Origin: an uncultured Bacteroidales bacterium
Lineage (GTDB): Bacteria; Bacteroidota; Bacteroidia; Bacteroidales; UBA932
Length of the DNA: 64,000 nucleotides
Assembly: GCA_934691625.1 (NCBI GenBank)
Contig: CAKUTA010000001.1
Span: forward strand, 248,001-312,000
Reading direction: 5' to 3'
Within the stretch, counting starts at the first letter, position 1, and the number at the start of each line of letters is the position of its first letter. The notes beneath the pieces were generated by a model. The model saw nothing but the letters and a program-made list of their open reading frames with translations, was not told the DNA's origin and did no database searches. This document shows, in pieces, positions 9,264 to 21,438 of this stretch. The position numbers and the translations under genes are program-made.

Positions 9264-9962
9264 ATGAGTAAGATTTCAAAGAACATGAAGGCTGCCTTGG
9301 CTAAGTATGATCCGTCAAAGCAGTACGAGCTTTCAGAAGCATGCGGTATTCTTAAAGAGATTACATTTACCAAATTCGACGCTTCTGTCGAGCTTATCGC
9401 CAACCTTGGTGTTGACCCGCGTAAGGCAAACCAGATGATCCGTGGAGTGGTTTCACTTCCTCACGGAACCGGTAAGGTCACCAGAGTCCTCGTACTCTGT
9501 ACTCCTGACAAGGAGGCTGAGGCAAAAGAGGCTGGAGCTGACTATGTAGGCCTTGATGAATATATCGAGAAGATCAAAGGTGGCTGGACAGACGTTGATG
9601 TCATCATCTGTACTCCTTCTGTTATGGCAAAGGTCGGTATCATCGGACGTATCCTAGGACCTAGAGGACTTATGCCGAACCCTAAGACCGGTACCGTTAC
9701 CATGGCTGTCGGCAACGCTGTCAAGGAAGTAAAGGCAGGTAAGATTGACTTCAAGGTTGACAAGACCGGAATTATCCATACCGCTATCGGAAAGGCATCT
9801 TTCACTCCGGAGCAGATTTATGACAATGCAAAGGTTGTGATGTCCGCAATCCTCAAGCTGAAGCCTCAGACTCTTAAAGGTACATACCTGAAGAGTGCAG
9901 CTATCTGCACTACCATGAGCCCGGGTGTCAAGCTCGATATCAAGACATTCAGTGCTGAATAA
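9264..9962 (+). CDS. rplA: 50S ribosomal protein L1
   Basis: 232 residues forming the mobile L1 stalk protein that helps release deacylated tRNA. Signatures: [20 protein letters not shown], the central Rossmann-like segment, [16 protein letters not shown], and the terminal [19 protein letters not shown]. In other bacteria L1 represses its own operon by binding a leader that mimics its rRNA site; this was not traced here. Confidence 0.98.
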   Translation: MSKISKNMKAALAKYDPSKQYELSEACGILKEITFTKFDASVELIANLGVDPRKANQMIRGVVSLPHGTGKVTRVLVLCTPDKEAEAKEAGADYVGLDEYIEKIKGGWTDVDVIICTPSVMAKVGIIGRILGPRGLMPNPKTGTVTMAVGNAVKEVKAGKIDFKVDKTGIIHTAIGKASFTPEQIYDNAKVVMSAILKLKPQTLKGTYLKSAAICTTMSPGVKLDIKTFSAE

Positions 9963-9977
9963 TAAAAGTTCAATGTT

Positions 9978-10508
9978 ATGAGAAAAGAATTAAAAGCCCA
10001 GATAATTGAATCTATCTCAGCACAGATCAAGGAGACTCCGAATTTCTATATTACCGATATCTCCGGTCTTAATGCTGAGCAGACAACAAAGCTCCGCCGC
10101 GCATGTTTCGAGGCTGGTATCAAGCTTACAGTTGTAAAGAATACACTCTTCCGTCATGTTATCAACGGACTGAACAACGAGGAGATCAATACTCTTGCTG
10201 AAACTCTTGAGGGGAACACAGCAATCATGTACACAGAGGTTGCCAATGCTCCTGCAAAGCTTATCAAGAAGTTCCAGAAGGATGGTTTCGAAAAACCTGC
10301 ACTGAAAGGTGCATACGTTCAGGAGTGTGCTTTCGTAGGCGCAGACAAGCTCGACGAGCTCGCTGCTATCAAGTCTAAGGAGGAACTCCTCGGAGACATC
10401 ATCGGTCTTCTCCAGTCTCCTGCCAAGAATGTCATCTCTGCTCTTCAGTCAGCAGGAGACAAACTTGCCGGAATCGTCAAGACCCTTTCAGAGAAAGAAG
10501 AGAAATAA
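9978..10508 (+). CDS. rplJ: 50S ribosomal protein L10
   Basis: 176 residues. The N-terminal rRNA-binding domain includes TKLRRACFEAGIKLTVVKNTL. The C-terminal helix (from ~140) carries the L7/L12 dimer binding sites. Lies 15 bp after rplA and 30 bp before rplL. Together with L12 it forms the stalk that recruits translation GTPases. Confidence 0.97.
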   Translation: MRKELKAQIIESISAQIKETPNFYITDISGLNAEQTTKLRRACFEAGIKLTVVKNTLFRHVINGLNNEEINTLAETLEGNTAIMYTEVANAPAKLIKKFQKDGFEKPALKGAYVQECAFVGADKLDELAAIKSKEELLGDIIGLLQSPAKNVISALQSAGDKLAGIVKTLSEKEEK

Positions 10509-10538
10509 GTATAAACAATTTAAACAATATCATTTATT

Positions 10539-10916
10539 ATGGCAGATGTAAAAGCACTTGCAGAAGAGTTGGTTAACCTTTCTGTAAAAGACGTTCAGGA
10601 ACTTGCTAAAGTTCTCAAGGAAGAGTACGGTATCGAGCCAGCTGCAGCAGCAGTTGCAGTTGCAGCTCCAGTTGCTGGTGGCGAGGCTGCAGCAGCAGAG
10701 CAGACAGAGTTCGATGTTATCCTCAAATCAGCCGGTGACGCTAAGCTTAACGTTATCAAAGCTGTTAAGGATCTCCTCAGCCTTGGCCTGAAAGAGGCAA
10801 AGGAACTCGTTGACAAGGCTCCAGGTGCAACTTTGAAAGAGAAAGTATCTAAGGCAGAGGCAGAGCAGATCAAATCTACTCTTGAGGAAGCTGGTGCTGA
10901 AGTTGAGGTTAAATAA
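10539..10916 (+). CDS. rplL: 50S ribosomal protein L7/L12
   Basis: 125 residues with an N-terminal dimerisation domain, an Ala/Pro/Val/Gly hinge (residues ~32-50: [16 protein letters not shown]), and the C-terminal factor-binding domain with [19 protein letters not shown] and VDKAPG. Present in multiple copies on the stalk. A strong terminator-like hairpin follows before rpoB. Confidence 0.98.
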   Translation: MADVKALAEELVNLSVKDVQELAKVLKEEYGIEPAAAAVAVAAPVAGGEAAAAEQTEFDVILKSAGDAKLNVIKAVKDLLSLGLKEAKELVDKAPGATLKEKVSKAEAEQIKSTLEEAGAEVEVK

Positions 10917-10947
10917 CTTCGCTTCGCCCCTAGATGGGATCGAAATC

Positions 10948-10982
10948 AGGTTTAGAGCCGTCTGTAGGCTCTAAACCTTTTT
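10948..10982 (+). terminator. Intrinsic terminator or attenuator between rplL and rpoB
   Basis: A perfect 12-bp stem, AGGTTTAGAGCC (10948-10959) with GGCTCTAAACCT (10967-10978), 7-nt loop, ending in TTTTT. It probably sets the lower expression of rpoBC relative to the ribosomal protein genes by partial read-through; no separate rpoB promoter stands out in the 40 bp that follow. Confidence 0.85.
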
Positions 10983-11019
10983 GTCGTATTTAAGTTTTTC
11001 TCTATTTCAAAGGCAGAAT

Positions 11020-14000
11020 ATGTCAAATAAGACTACCAATAAACGAATAAATTTCGCCACATCAAAAATCCTGGATTATCCGGATCTTCTTGAGGTGCAG
11101 CTGAAATCATTCAAGGATTTCTTCCAGCTTGACACCACCCCTGAAAACAGAAAAAACGAAGGTCTTTACCAAGTATTCCAGGAAATATTTCCAATCGAAG
11201 ATACGAGGAACAACTACAAGCTTGAGTTTATCGATTACTTTATCGATCCGCCTCAGTATTCGATTGAAGAGTGTCTTGAGAGAGGTCTGACGTATAACGT
11301 TCCTCTGAAGGCAAAACTCCGCCTTTCATGCAGTGATCCGGAACACGAGGACTTCGATACCAAGGTTCAGGATGTATATCTCGGAAACATTCCGTATATG
11401 ACTCCTGCCGGTACCTTCGTGATCAACGGATCTGAGCGAATCATTGTATCACAGCTCCACAGGTCGCCGGGCGTGTTCTTCGACCAGACTTTGCACGCAA
11501 ACGGTACCAAGCTTTACTCTGCCAGAATCATTCCGTTCAAGGGTTCATGGATCGAGTTCGCTACAGACATCAACAATGTGATGTATGCGTACATCGACCG
11601 TAAGAAGAAGCTTCCAGTAACGACGTTGCTCAGAGCCATCGGCTTCGATGCAGACAAGGATATCATCAACATCTTCGGACTTGCCGAGGAGATCGAGGCT
11701 ACCCCTGAGAATCTGCAGGCCAATGAGGGCAGGAAGCTTGCCGCAAAGGTGCTGAAGACCTGGAATGAGGACTTTGTGGACGAGGATACAGGGGAGGTCA
11801 TCCCTATCGAGCGTACAACACCTGTCGTCGAGAGAGGCGAGGCTATCGATGAGGAGACAATCCAGAAACTTACCGATGCAGAGGTCAAGACCGTTCTTCT
11901 CCAGAAGGATGAGTCCAGTGATAACGAGTATGCTATCATCTACAATACTCTGCAGAAGGATCCGACCAATACGGAAAAGGAAGCCGTCTATTATATCTAC
12001 AAGCAGCTGCGTAATTCAGAACCACCTGATGAGGCAACTGCCCGCGATGTCATTGACAAGCTCTTCTTCTCCGAAAAGAGATATGACCTCGGTGCAGTCG
12101 GCCGCTACCGTCTGAACAAGAAGCTCGGACTTTCGACAGATCCTGAGCTCCGTGTCCTCACGAACACCGATATCATCGAGATTATCAAGTATCTCATCCA
12201 GCTTATCAACTCGAAAGCTACTGTGGATGATATCGACCATTTGAGCAACAGACGTGTAAGAACAGTAGGCGAGCAGCTTGCGAACCAGTTCAGCGTCGGC
12301 CTCTCCAGAATGGCGAGAACCATCCGCGAAAGAATGAACGTCAGGGACAGCGAGCAGTTCATCCCTATCGACCTCATCAACTCGAAGACATTGTCTTCAG
12401 TCATCAACTCATTCTTCGGAACGAGCCAGCTCTCACAGTTCATGGATCAGACAAACCCTCTTGCCGAGGTGACGCACAAGCGCCGTCTTTCAGCATTGGG
12501 ACCTGGCGGTCTTTCCAGGGACAGGGCAGGATTCGAGGTCCGAGACGTTCACTATACACATTACGGAAGGCTTTGCCCTATCGAGTCTCCTGAGGGACCT
12601 AACATCGGTCTTATCTCGTCACTTTGCGTTTACGCGAAGATTGATGACCTCGGATTTATCGAGACTCCTTACCGTAAGGTCGAGAACGGAAAGGTTGACC
12701 TGTCAGATTCCGGCTGGAAGTTCATGAGCGCAGAGGAAGAGGAGGACAAGCTTGTCTCACTTGCCAATGTGAAGATGGACGATGACGGAACCATCGAGGA
12801 AGACAGAATCCAGTGCCGTCTTGAGGCGGACTTCCCTGTCGTTTCCAAGGAGGAGGTTGACTACATGGATGTAGCTCCTAACCAGATGGCTTCTGTGGCC
12901 GCATCCCTTATCCCGTTCCTCGAGCATGACGATGCCCACCGTGCACTTATGGGTGCGAACATGATGCGTCAGGCTGTTCCGCTTCTCAAGCCAGAGTCAC
13001 CTATCGTAGGTACCGGTCTGGAGGAGAGGGTCTGCATTGACTCCAGGACCCAGGTGATGGCAGAAAGGGACGGCGAAGTCGTTTACGTGGATGCCAACGA
13101 GATTCATGTCAAGTATGACGCCACCGATGATGAGAAATTCGTAAGATTCTCACCGGATATTACCGTTTATCACCTTCCTATATATAGAAGGACAAACCAG
13201 AGCACAACCATCTGCCTGAAGCCTATCGTAAGAAAGGGCGATAGGGTCGTTGCCGGACAGGTGATGACAGAGGGCTACGCCACACAGAATGGCGAACTTG
13301 CGCTCGGACGTAACCTTATGGTAGCGTTCATGCCTTGGAAGGGTTATAACTATGAGGATGCTATCGTGCTGTCAGAGAAGATGGTCCGCTGGGATATCCT
13401 TACTTCTGTGCATGTCGACGAATATATCACGGAAGTCCGTGAGACAAAGCGTGGTATGGAGGAGCTTACTTCCGACATCCCGAATGTCAGCGAGGATGCT
13501 ACCAGGAACCTGGATGCAAACGGTATCGTCAGAATCGGTGCCCATATCGAGCCGGGCGACATCATGGTCGGCAAGATCACTCCTAAGGGTGAGAGCGATC
13601 CTTCACCTGAGGAGAAGCTGCTTCGTGCGATATTCGGCGACAAGGCTGGCGATGTAAAGGATGCATCGCTGAAGGCTAATCCTTCACTTAGCGGAACTGT
13701 CATCAAGACAGCGCTTTATGCCAAGGTCGCAAAGGAAGGTAACCGTAAGGGTGCGAAGGCAGAGCAGAAGATCAGGATCGAGAGCATCGAGGAGGATTTC
13801 AACAAGAAGGCAGAGGCTCTCTACGCCAAGTTCTTCGAGAAGCTTGTCGTTCTTGCAGACGGTAAGAAGAGCGCCGGCATCAGCGACCTTTATGGCGTGG
13901 AAATCATCCCTAAGGGCAAGGAAATCACTACGACATTGCTCAGAAGCATTTCTGATTTCGACAATATTAACTCCAACAAGTGGACAGAGGACGAGAAGAC

Positions 14001-14841
14001 CAATGCCATGATCCGCGAGCTTATCAACAACTACTGCATTGCCTACAAGGAGGCTGCGGCAGCTAACAAGAGGGCTCTGGACAAGGTCAAGATCGGTGAC
14101 GAGCTTGCCAATGGTGTCATGCAGCTTGCCAAGGTCTATATTGCCAAGAAGAGAAAGATCACTGTCGGTGACAAGATGGCGGGACGCCATGGTAACAAGG
14201 GTATTGTAGCGAAGATTGTCAGGGAGGAGGATATGCCGTTCCTTGAGGATGGTACTCCTGTTGACATTGTCCTGAACCCTCTTGGTGTGCCTTCCCGAAT
14301 GAACCTTGGACAGATCTACGAGACTGTTCTCGGATGGGCAGGTGCAAGGCTTGGACTGAAGTTCAGCACCCCTATTTTTGACGGAGCAAGCCTTGATGAA
14401 ATCTGCAACTATACGGACAAGGCCGGTCTTCCTAGATATGGCAGCACCCACCTCAGGGACGGCGGTACAGGAGACTGGTTCGACCAGTTTGCTACAGTCG
14501 GTATCATCTATATGATCAAGCTCGGTCACATGGTTGATGACAAGATGCATGCAAGGTCTATCGGACCATACTCTCTTATCACCCAGCAGCCTCTTGGAGG
14601 TAAGGCGCAGTTCGGAGGACAGCGTTTCGGAGAGATGGAGGTGTGGGCGCTCGAGGCATTCGGCGCAGCAAACGCACTTCAGGAAATCCTTACGGTCAAG
14701 TCCGATGATGTTACCGGAAGGTCCAAGACTTACGAGGCCATCGTCAAGGGAGAACCGATGCCTACTCCAGGTATTCCAGAGTCTCTGAATGTGCTGCTGC
14801 ACGAGCTCAGAGGTCTCGGACTTAAAGTGACTCTTGATTAA
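11020..14841 (+). CDS. rpoB: DNA-directed RNA polymerase subunit beta
   Basis: 1273 residues. I start at ATG 11020 ([12 protein letters not shown]), 38 bp after the terminator; the frame is open 39 bp upstream (TTG 10981), but that overlaps the terminator T-run. Hallmarks: the rifampicin pocket [25 protein letters not shown] and [33 protein letters not shown], the Walker-like [12 protein letters not shown], and the C-terminal [21 protein letters not shown]. The rifampicin-pocket residues look wild type (S...Q...D...H...R). It is followed by rpoC after 25 bp. Confidence 0.99.
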   Translation: MSNKTTNKRINFATSKILDYPDLLEVQLKSFKDFFQLDTTPENRKNEGLYQVFQEIFPIEDTRNNYKLEFIDYFIDPPQYSIEECLERGLTYNVPLKAKLRLSCSDPEHEDFDTKVQDVYLGNIPYMTPAGTFVINGSERIIVSQLHRSPGVFFDQTLHANGTKLYSARIIPFKGSWIEFATDINNVMYAYIDRKKKLPVTTLLRAIGFDADKDIINIFGLAEEIEATPENLQANEGRKLAAKVLKTWNEDFVDEDTGEVIPIERTTPVVERGEAIDEETIQKLTDAEVKTVLLQKDESSDNEYAIIYNTLQKDPTNTEKEAVYYIYKQLRNSEPPDEATARDVIDKLFFSEKRYDLGAVGRYRLNKKLGLSTDPELRVLTNTDIIEIIKYLIQLINSKATVDDIDHLSNRRVRTVGEQLANQFSVGLSRMARTIRERMNVRDSEQFIPIDLINSKTLSSVINSFFGTSQLSQFMDQTNPLAEVTHKRRLSALGPGGLSRDRAGFEVRDVHYTHYGRLCPIESPEGPNIGLISSLCVYAKIDDLGFIETPYRKVENGKVDLSDSGWKFMSAEEEEDKLVSLANVKMDDDGTIEEDRIQCRLEADFPVVSKEEVDYMDVAPNQMASVAASLIPFLEHDDAHRALMGANMMRQAVPLLKPESPIVGTGLEERVCIDSRTQVMAERDGEVVYVDANEIHVKYDATDDEKFVRFSPDITVYHLPIYRRTNQSTTICLKPIVRKGDRVVAGQVMTEGYATQNGELALGRNLMVAFMPWKGYNYEDAIVLSEKMVRWDILTSVHVDEYITEVRETKRGMEELTSDIPNVSEDATRNLDANGIVRIGAHIEPGDIMVGKITPKGESDPSPEEKLLRAIFGDKAGDVKDASLKANPSLSGTVIKTALYAKVAKEGNRKGAKAEQKIRIESIEEDFNKKAEALYAKFFEKLVVLADGKKSAGISDLYGVEIIPKGKEITTTLLRSISDFDNINSNKWTEDEKTNAMIRELINNYCIAYKEAAAANKRALDKVKIGDELANGVMQLAKVYIAKKRKITVGDKMAGRHGNKGIVAKIVREEDMPFLEDGTPVDIVLNPLGVPSRMNLGQIYETVLGWAGARLGLKFSTPIFDGASLDEICNYTDKAGLPRYGSTHLRDGGTGDWFDQFATVGIIYMIKLGHMVDDKMHARSIGPYSLITQQPLGGKAQFGGQRFGEMEVWALEAFGAANALQEILTVKSDDVTGRSKTYEAIVKGEPMPTPGIPESLNVLLHELRGLGLKVTLD

Positions 14842-14866
14842 TTACCATCAATTTGATTGATATAAT

Positions 14867-17800
14867 ATGCCTACTTTCAATAACAAAGATAATAAGGTAA
14901 GGAGCAACTTCCAGAGAATCAGCATCTCGCTGGCATCTCCAGAGGACATCATCGACAGGTCCCATGGAGAGGTCCTCAAGCCGGAGACGGTGAACTACAG
15001 GACCTATAAGCCTGAGCGTGACGGTCTTTTCTGCGAGAAGATTTTCGGTCCTACCAAGGACTACGAATGCTATTGCGGCAAGTACAAGAGAATCAGATAC
15101 CGTGGAATCGTCTGCGACAGGTGTGGTGTGGAAGTCACAGAGAAGAAGGTGAGAAGGGAAAGGATGGGACATATCTCCCTGACCGTTCCTGTAGCCCACA
15201 TCTGGTACTTCAAGTCAGCTCCTAACAAGATATCAGCGGTACTCGGTGTTCCGGCGAAGAAGCTGGAGGCTGTGATATACTATGAGAAGTATATCGTCAT
15301 CAGACCTGGAGACAGCGGGCTTAACAAGCTCGATCTCCTTACTGAGGACGAGTATCTTGATATCATGGCAAGGCTTCCGGAGAATGACAACCTTGCGGAC
15401 GACGATCCGCAGAAGTTCATTGCCAAGATGGGAGCGGAAGGTATTTATGACCTTCTGAAGGAAATCGATATCGATACGCTTGCAAAAGACCTTCGCGAGG
15501 CGATGGCAAAGGAGAACTCCCAGCAGAGGAAGGCTGAGCTTCTTAAGAGGCTGAGCGTCGTCAAGTGGTTTGAGGAGTCCAAGGGCGTGAACCGTCCGGA
15601 GTGGATGATCATGAAGGTTATCCCTGTGATTCCGCCGGATCTGCGTCCGCTTGTTCCTCTTGATGGAGGCCGCTTTGCCACATCAGACCTCAATGACCTT
15701 TACAGAAGGGTCATCATCCGAAACAATCGTCTCAAGAGGCTTATCGAGATAAAGGCTCCTGAAGTGATTCTCCGAAACGAGAAGCGTATGCTCCAGGAGG
15801 CTGTGGACTCTCTCTTCGACAACTCCAAGAAGTCCAGCGCAGTCAAGAGCGAATCCAACAGGGCGCTCAAGTCCTTGTCCGACAGCCTTAAAGGTAAGCA
15901 GGGACGTTTCCGCCAGAACCTCCTCGGTAAGCGTGTCGACTATTCTGCACGTTCTGTTATCGTCGTAGGTCCGGAACTCCAGATGCACGAGTGCGGTCTT
16001 CCTAAATTCATGGCTGCAGAGCTTTACAAGCCGTTCATCATCAGAAAGCTGATTGAGCGCGGCATTGTGAAGACAGTGAAGTCTGCGAAGAAGATTGTGG
16101 ACAGGAAGGATCCTGTGATCTGGGATATCCTTGAAAATGTGATGAAGGGCCATCCTGTCTTCCTGAACCGTGCACCTACACTTCATAGACTTGGTATCCA
16201 GGCTTTCCAGCCTAGGATGATAGAAGGAAAGGCTATCCAGCTGCACCCTCTCGCATGTACCGCCTTCAATGCGGACTTCGATGGTGACCAGATGGCAGTC
16301 CACCTTCCTCTCAGCAACGCTGCTGTCATGGAGGCACAGCTCCTTATGCTCGGTTCCCAGAACATTCTGAACCCTGCCAACGGAACTCCTATCACTGTGC
16401 CTTCACAGGATATGGTCCTCGGTCTTTACTATATCACGAAGATCAGACCTGGCGCAAAGGGCGAGGGACTTTCATTCTATGGTCCGGAGGAGGTTATTGT
16501 CGCTCTCAACGAGAAGGCAATCGCGCTTCATGCCAGGATCAAGGTCAGACTCCCTAAGGACAAGCAGAACCCTGATGCCGGTACCCAGATGGTGGAGACC
16601 ACCGCAGGCCGTATCATCGTGAACCAGTTTGTTCCGGAGGAAGTCCCTTATGTCAATGACGTTCTCGGAAAGAAAGCATTGAGGAAAATCATTACCGAGG
16701 TCATCAAGAATACAGGCGTCTCCAGGACTGCCCACTTCCTTGATGACATCAAGAACCTCGGTTATGACAGGGCATTCCGTGCAGGTCTTTCATTCAACCT
16801 TGGCGATGTCCTTATCCCGCCTGAAAAATATGACCTTATCAATGAGGGATACAAGCAGGTGGAGGACATCAAGAATAACTACGCTATGGGTTTCATCACG
16901 AACAACGAGCGTTACAACAAGGTTATCGACCTGTGGACATCCATTGACAACAAGCTTACAGGAATCGTGGAGAAGCAGATTTCAGCAGACCAGCAGGGCT
17001 TCAACCCTGTATATATGATGCTGGATTCCGGAGCCCGTGGTTCAACACAGCAGATCAAGCAGCTCTGCGGTATGCGAGGACTTATGGCGAAGCCTCAGAA
17101 ATCCGGTGCTGCCGGTGCCGAGATTATCGAGAACCCTATCGTATCCAACCTTAAGGAGGGTATGACAGTGCTCGAGTACTTCATCTCCACCCACGGTGCC
17201 CGTAAAGGTCTTGCCGATACCGCCCTCAAGACTGCCGATGCAGGTTACCTGACCCGTCGTCTTGTGGATGTGTCCCATGATGTCATCATCAATGAGGAGG
17301 ATTGCGGTACCTTGAGAGGCCTTATCGCAACCGCCATCAAGAACAAGGATGAGGTAGTCGAGTCCCTCGGCGAGAGAATCCTCGGTAGAACATCTGTGCA
17401 TGATATCTTCAACCCTATCACTGGTGAACTTATCATCAAGGCCGGAGAGGAGATCCGTGAGGCTACCGCTAACCTGATTGACTCTCTGCCTATCGAACAG
17501 GTCGAGATACGTTCAGTGCTCACATGCGAGTCCCGCAAGGGTGTCTGCGCGAAGTGCTACGGACGTAACCTTGCTACCAGCAGAATGGTCGAGAAGGGCG
17601 AGGTTGTCGGTGTCATCGCTGCACAGTCCATCGGTGAGCCTGGTACACAGCTTACGCTTCGTACCTTCCACGTCGGCGGTACAGCATCCAGCACAGCGGC
17701 TGATTCTTCAATAGAGTCCAAGTACAACGGAAAGCTTCAGTTCGATGAGCTCAGAACTCTCCAGAGAGTTACTGATGACGGAGAAGTCCAGGAGGTCGTT

Positions 17801-19117
17801 GTCAGCCGAATGACAGAGCTCAAGATTATTGACGAGAATACAGGAATTACATTCTCTACATACGATGTCCCTTACGGATCAGTCCTGTACAAGAAGGATG
17901 GCGATACCGTAGCGAAGGGCGACCTCATCTGCGAATGGGATCCTTACAATGCGATTACCATCGTGGAGACTACAGGTACAGTACGTTTCGACAACATGAT
18001 TTCCGGCGCGACATTCCGCGAGGAATCTGCCGATGAGTTCTCCAACAACAAGGATATGGTCATCATCGAGTCCAAGGACAAGACGAAGAACCCTTCAATC
18101 CTTATTATCGGTGACGGCGGCGAACTCCTCAAGCAGTACAACCTGCCTGTCGGTGCTCATGTCACAGTCGCAGACGGTGCCAAGGTCAAGGTCGGCGATA
18201 TCATCATCAAGATTCCTCGTGCTATCGGTAAGTCAAACGATATCACCGGCGGTCTTCCTCGAGTTACAGAACTCTTCGAGGCAAGAACTCCATCCAGCCC
18301 TGCAGTCATATCCGAGATTAACGGAGAGGTTCTCATGGGCAAGATCAAGAGAGGAAACCGTGAGATTATCGTCAAGAACAAGTCAGGTGTCGAGAAGCAC
18401 TACCTTGTTCCTCTTACCAAGCAGATCCTCGTTCAGGAGAATGACTATGTAAGAGCCGGCTCACGTCTTTCAGACGGCGGAATATCTCCTACCGATATCC
18501 TCAATGTCCTCGGTCCTGTAAAGGCTCAGGAGTACATTGTGAATGAGGTTCAGGCGGTTTACCGTCTCCAGGGTGTGAAGATCAACGACAAGCACTTCGA
18601 GATCATCGTAAGGCAGATGATGAGAAAGGTTCAGGTCAATGATCCGGGCGATACCGAGTTCCTTCCTGAGGAGCTTGTTGACAAGTGGAGATTTATGGAT
18701 ACCAATGACGATATCTATGGCAAGTTCTATGTCCTCGAGGCCGGTGATTCACAGCGCTACAGAGCTGGAGACATCATTCCTGCCAGGGAGATGAGAAATG
18801 AGAACTCTTCACTTGAAAGACAGGGACTCAAGATGATGGCAGTGCGTGAGGCCAGACCGGCCACAGGCAGCCAGGTTCTTCAGGGTATCACAAGAGCTGC
18901 CCTCAAGACCGACAGCTTCATCTCCGCTGCATCATTCCAGGAGACTACCAAGGTGCTCAGCGAGGCTGCAATCCGCGCCCGTGTCGATGACCTTGAAGGT
19001 CTTAAGGAGAATGTCATCTGCGGTCACCTCATTCCAGCCGGTACAGGCCAGAAGGAATTCCAGGATATCGTAGTCAGCAGCAAGGAGGATTACCTCAAGG
19101 AGATGAATGACCTTTAA
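14867..19117 (+). CDS. rpoC: DNA-directed RNA polymerase subunit beta'
   Basis: 1416 residues. The N-terminal zinc finger is in [20 protein letters not shown]; the clamp region includes [14 protein letters not shown]; the catalytic magnesium loop [15 protein letters not shown] holds the three active-site aspartates; the trigger loop lies around the residues MRGLMAKPQ to [26 protein letters not shown]; and a second zinc-binding cluster, [13 protein letters not shown], is present. It ends the operon, with a terminator 20 bp downstream. Confidence 0.99.
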   Translation: MPTFNNKDNKVRSNFQRISISLASPEDIIDRSHGEVLKPETVNYRTYKPERDGLFCEKIFGPTKDYECYCGKYKRIRYRGIVCDRCGVEVTEKKVRRERMGHISLTVPVAHIWYFKSAPNKISAVLGVPAKKLEAVIYYEKYIVIRPGDSGLNKLDLLTEDEYLDIMARLPENDNLADDDPQKFIAKMGAEGIYDLLKEIDIDTLAKDLREAMAKENSQQRKAELLKRLSVVKWFEESKGVNRPEWMIMKVIPVIPPDLRPLVPLDGGRFATSDLNDLYRRVIIRNNRLKRLIEIKAPEVILRNEKRMLQEAVDSLFDNSKKSSAVKSESNRALKSLSDSLKGKQGRFRQNLLGKRVDYSARSVIVVGPELQMHECGLPKFMAAELYKPFIIRKLIERGIVKTVKSAKKIVDRKDPVIWDILENVMKGHPVFLNRAPTLHRLGIQAFQPRMIEGKAIQLHPLACTAFNADFDGDQMAVHLPLSNAAVMEAQLLMLGSQNILNPANGTPITVPSQDMVLGLYYITKIRPGAKGEGLSFYGPEEVIVALNEKAIALHARIKVRLPKDKQNPDAGTQMVETTAGRIIVNQFVPEEVPYVNDVLGKKALRKIITEVIKNTGVSRTAHFLDDIKNLGYDRAFRAGLSFNLGDVLIPPEKYDLINEGYKQVEDIKNNYAMGFITNNERYNKVIDLWTSIDNKLTGIVEKQISADQQGFNPVYMMLDSGARGSTQQIKQLCGMRGLMAKPQKSGAAGAEIIENPIVSNLKEGMTVLEYFISTHGARKGLADTALKTADAGYLTRRLVDVSHDVIINEEDCGTLRGLIATAIKNKDEVVESLGERILGRTSVHDIFNPITGELIIKAGEEIREATANLIDSLPIEQVEIRSVLTCESRKGVCAKCYGRNLATSRMVEKGEVVGVIAAQSIGEPGTQLTLRTFHVGGTASSTAADSSIESKYNGKLQFDELRTLQRVTDDGEVQEVVVSRMTELKIIDENTGITFSTYDVPYGSVLYKKDGDTVAKGDLICEWDPYNAITIVETTGTVRFDNMISGATFREESADEFSNNKDMVIIESKDKTKNPSILIIGDGGELLKQYNLPVGAHVTVADGAKVKVGDIIIKIPRAIGKSNDITGGLPRVTELFEARTPSSPAVISEINGEVLMGKIKRGNREIIVKNKSGVEKHYLVPLTKQILVQENDYVRAGSRLSDGGISPTDILNVLGPVKAQEYIVNEVQAVYRLQGVKINDKHFEIIVRQMMRKVQVNDPGDTEFLPEELVDKWRFMDTNDDIYGKFYVLEAGDSQRYRAGDIIPAREMRNENSSLERQGLKMMAVREARPATGSQVLQGITRAALKTDSFISAASFQETTKVLSEAAIRARVDDLEGLKENVICGHLIPAGTGQKEFQDIVVSSKEDYLKEMNDL

Positions 19118-19136
19118 CAGGTTTTCATAATATATG

Positions 19137-19174
19137 AAAGGAGGTCCGTATGATTACGGATCTCCTTTTTTGTA
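19137..19174 (+). terminator. Intrinsic terminator after rpoC
   Basis: AAAGGAGGTCCGTA pairs with TACGGATCTCCTTT (one G-T) around a 4-nt loop, followed by a T-run. Clear end of the secE-rpoC transcription unit. Confidence 0.9.
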
Positions 19175-19269
19175 CATGGTTTTGTGTATTCCTTTCGTAT
19201 GGGCTTTTGTACATGCTGTTATGCGTGCTTGTGTGCGTTTTTGTGTGAATTCTTTTATGCGAGCTTTTA

Positions 19270-19475
19270 TTCATGGAGTGTAAATGTTTGAGTACTAATG
19301 AATTAACTAATTTTCTACTCTACAAAAGATGGAGTGAAAAATAGGTTAAGTAGCTGTAAGATAATTAATTACGCTTCACGAGCGAATTCAGTTCCGTGGA
19401 CGAACCGCACTCCATGGGTTGATTACACTTTACGGGATTCTACAAATTACTAGTACTCATTCCACGGGCGGAACT
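19270..19475. repeat. Nested inverted repeats between rpoC and purA
   Basis: The 400-bp gap 19118-19534 has no convincing ORF but is rich in dyads. TGAGTACTA near 19290 faces TAGTACTCA near 19451. Inside it, TTCAGTTCCG (~19387) faces CGGAACTGAA (~19468). A further hairpin at about 19305-19347 has TTTTCTACTC facing GAGTGAAAAA. The motif CACTCCAT or its complement recurs three times. The innermost hairpin resembles the 1268-1316 hairpin (shared TTTCTACTC...GGAGTG). Function unknown; no coding content. Confidence 0.6.
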
Positions 19476-19478
19476 GAA

Positions 19479-19512
19479 AATCCCGGGTGCATATCATGGT
19501 GCATCCGGGATT
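19479..19512 (-). terminator. Terminator-like hairpin after purA
   Basis: AATCCCGGGTGCA pairs with TGCATCCGGGATT over 13 positions (one G-T) with an 8-nt loop; on the minus strand it is followed by TTTT-poor but TT-containing sequence. It lies 22 bp beyond the purA stop and is the natural end of the purA transcript. Confidence 0.65.
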
Positions 19513-19534
19513 TCGTATGATATGAGTCAATGCT

Positions 19535-20794
19535 CTATCTTTCGATGGTCGCTTCCCTGTCAGGTCCGAGAGAGATGATCTTGATAGGAACTTTCAGATA
19601 ATCCTCCATGAAGCGGATGTATTCCTTGAATGTTTCAGGTAGCTCCTCCTCCTTGCGGCATCCGGTGAGATCCCTGTTCCATCCCTTGAACTCTGTATAG
19701 ACAGGGGTGATATCGGCTTCTGTATCGAACGGGAACTGGTCTGTCTCCTTGCCGTCGATGATATATGAGGTGCAGACCTTGATGGTCTCGAAGCTGTCCA
19801 GGCAGTCAGACTTCATCATGATGAGGTCTGTGACACCATCGATCATCACGGTATATTTCAATGCCACGAGATCGAGCCAGCCGCATCTGCGTGGGCGTCC
19901 TGTTACGGCACCGAACTCATGACCTATCTCACGTATCTTGTCCCCGGTCGCGTCGAACAGCTCTGTAGGGAACGGGCCGCTGCCGACACGTGTGCAGTAT
20001 GCCTTGAATATGCCATATACATGGCCTACTCTGGATGGAGCCACTCCAAGTCCTGTGCATACGCCTCCGATTGTGGTGGACGACGAAGTTACGAACGGAT
20101 ATGATCCATAGTCGATGTCAAGCAGAGAGCCCTGTGCGCCTTCTGCAAGCATAGGCTTTTCGTCCAGCCAGCTGTTCACGAAGTACTCGCAGTCTATGAG
20201 ATTGAATCCCTTGAGGAACTCGATTGCGCTCATCCACTCTGCCTCGTCCTTTTCCGGGTCGCACTCGAAATTCAGATCCTTGAGCAGCTGCAGATGTCTT
20301 GCCTTCAGCTTCTCGAACCTTGCCTGGAAATCAGGGGCGAGGATATCTCCGACGCGGAGACCGTGGCGGCTGATCTTGTCTGTATATGTAGGCCCGATTC
20401 CTTTCAGTGTAGAACCGATTTTCCCCTTTCCTGCGGCAGCCTCATAAGCGGCATCAAGCAGCCTGTGGGTAGGCAGTATGAGGTGAGCTTTCTTGGAGAT
20501 GCAGAGCTTTGCTTTAGGGGCAATGCCCATCTTGCTGATATTGCCGCACTCCTCGCGGAATGTGATAGGATCCAGAACGACTCCACTTCCGATGATGTTC
20601 GTGGAACCTTCCCTGAAAATACCTGAAGGAATGCTCCGTACCACGAAGTTGTGTCCATCGAAATGAAGCGAGTGCCCTGCATTAGGACCGCCCTGGAATC
20701 TTGCTACAGCAGGATATCTTCCTGCGAGGACATCCACGATTTTACCTTTGCCCTCGTCTCCCCACTGGAGGCCAAGAACTACGTCAAGTTTCAT
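19535..20794 (-). CDS. purA: Adenylosuccinate synthetase
   Basis: Joins IMP and aspartate using GTP, the first committed step to AMP. 419 residues from ATG 20794 (MKLDVVLGLQWGDEGKGK); the open frame upstream reaches into ssb and is not coding. Motifs: the P-loop GDEGKGK, QGGPNAGHS with the catalytic His, the IMP-binding region GSTLKGIGPTYTDKISR, and VGSGPFPTE. Follows ssb by 46 bp on the same strand. Confidence 0.98.
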   Translation of the reverse strand: MKLDVVLGLQWGDEGKGKIVDVLAGRYPAVARFQGGPNAGHSLHFDGHNFVVRSIPSGIFREGSTNIIGSGVVLDPITFREECGNISKMGIAPKAKLCISKKAHLILPTHRLLDAAYEAAAGKGKIGSTLKGIGPTYTDKISRHGLRVGDILAPDFQARFEKLKARHLQLLKDLNFECDPEKDEAEWMSAIEFLKGFNLIDCEYFVNSWLDEKPMLAEGAQGSLLDIDYGSYPFVTSSSTTIGGVCTGLGVAPSRVGHVYGIFKAYCTRVGSGPFPTELFDATGDKIREIGHEFGAVTGRPRRCGWLDLVALKYTVMIDGVTDLIMMKSDCLDSFETIKVCTSYIIDGKETDQFPFDTEADITPVYTEFKGWNRDLTGCRKEEELPETFKEYIRFMEDYLKVPIKIISLGPDREATIER

Positions 20795-20840
20795 ATTTGT
20801 TATGGGTTTATGTTGTCTAAAGTCCGTGATTTTATATGCA

Positions 20841-21377
20841 TCAGAACGGAAGATCGTCACCGGCGTCGCCTGCGGATGGATATTCCGGTGCTGCCGGCTG
20901 GGCCTGCTGCTGCGGCTGGAAACCTGCCGGGGCCTGGTATGCCTGCTGCTGAACCTGGAAGCCTCCTGGCTGCTGAGCAGGCTGCTGGTATGTGCTGCCC
21001 CCCTGCTGTGCTCCAGGATTGTCAGCCTTGCGGCCGAGAAGCTGGATGGCGCTGGCAATGATTTCGGTCCTGTACTGCTTGGCACCAGCCTGGTCAGTCC
21101 ATGACCGGGTCCTTATCTGTCCTTCCACATATATCTGAGAGCCTTTCCTTATATATTTCTCGGCGAGGTCCGCCAGGCCTCTCCATGCCACAATGTTGTG
21201 CCATTCAGTGTTCTCGCGGGTCTCTCCGCTTCTGTCCCTGAAACGCTCTGTCGTGGCGAGTGTGAACTGTGCAACTTTCGGATTGGTTCCCGGCTGTGCC
21301 GCCGGATTGTTCTCAAGGTAACGTACTTCCGGGTCTCTTCCAACGTTACCGATCAGCATTACTTTATTCAAAGACAT
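20841..21377 (-). CDS. ssb: Single-stranded DNA-binding protein
   Basis: 178 residues from ATG 21377 (MSLNKVMLIGNVGRDPEVRY). The OB fold covers residues 1-~108 and includes TEWHNIVAW and GSQIYVEGQIRTR. A disordered linker (~110-170) is rich in Gln, Pro, Ala and Gly. The acidic tip DDLPF is the standard docking site for replication and repair partners. Start chosen because the ORF's six upstream residues (MLKNIY) do not belong to the family. Probably cotranscribed with purA. Confidence 0.96.
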   Translation of the reverse strand: MSLNKVMLIGNVGRDPEVRYLENNPAAQPGTNPKVAQFTLATTERFRDRSGETRENTEWHNIVAWRGLADLAEKYIRKGSQIYVEGQIRTRSWTDQAGAKQYRTEIIASAIQLLGRKADNPGAQQGGSTYQQPAQQPGGFQVQQQAYQAPAGFQPQQQAQPAAPEYPSAGDAGDDLPF

Positions 21378-21438
21378 ATAGATATTTTTTAACAATGCAA
21401 GTTAGCAATTTTTATCGACATTTCGGGATGGCTGCCGT

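Noticed and set aside
13684..14802. 372-codon open frame on the minus strand inside rpoB
   Set aside because: It mirrors rpoB in an opposite frame, shows no domain, and arises from rpoB codon bias.
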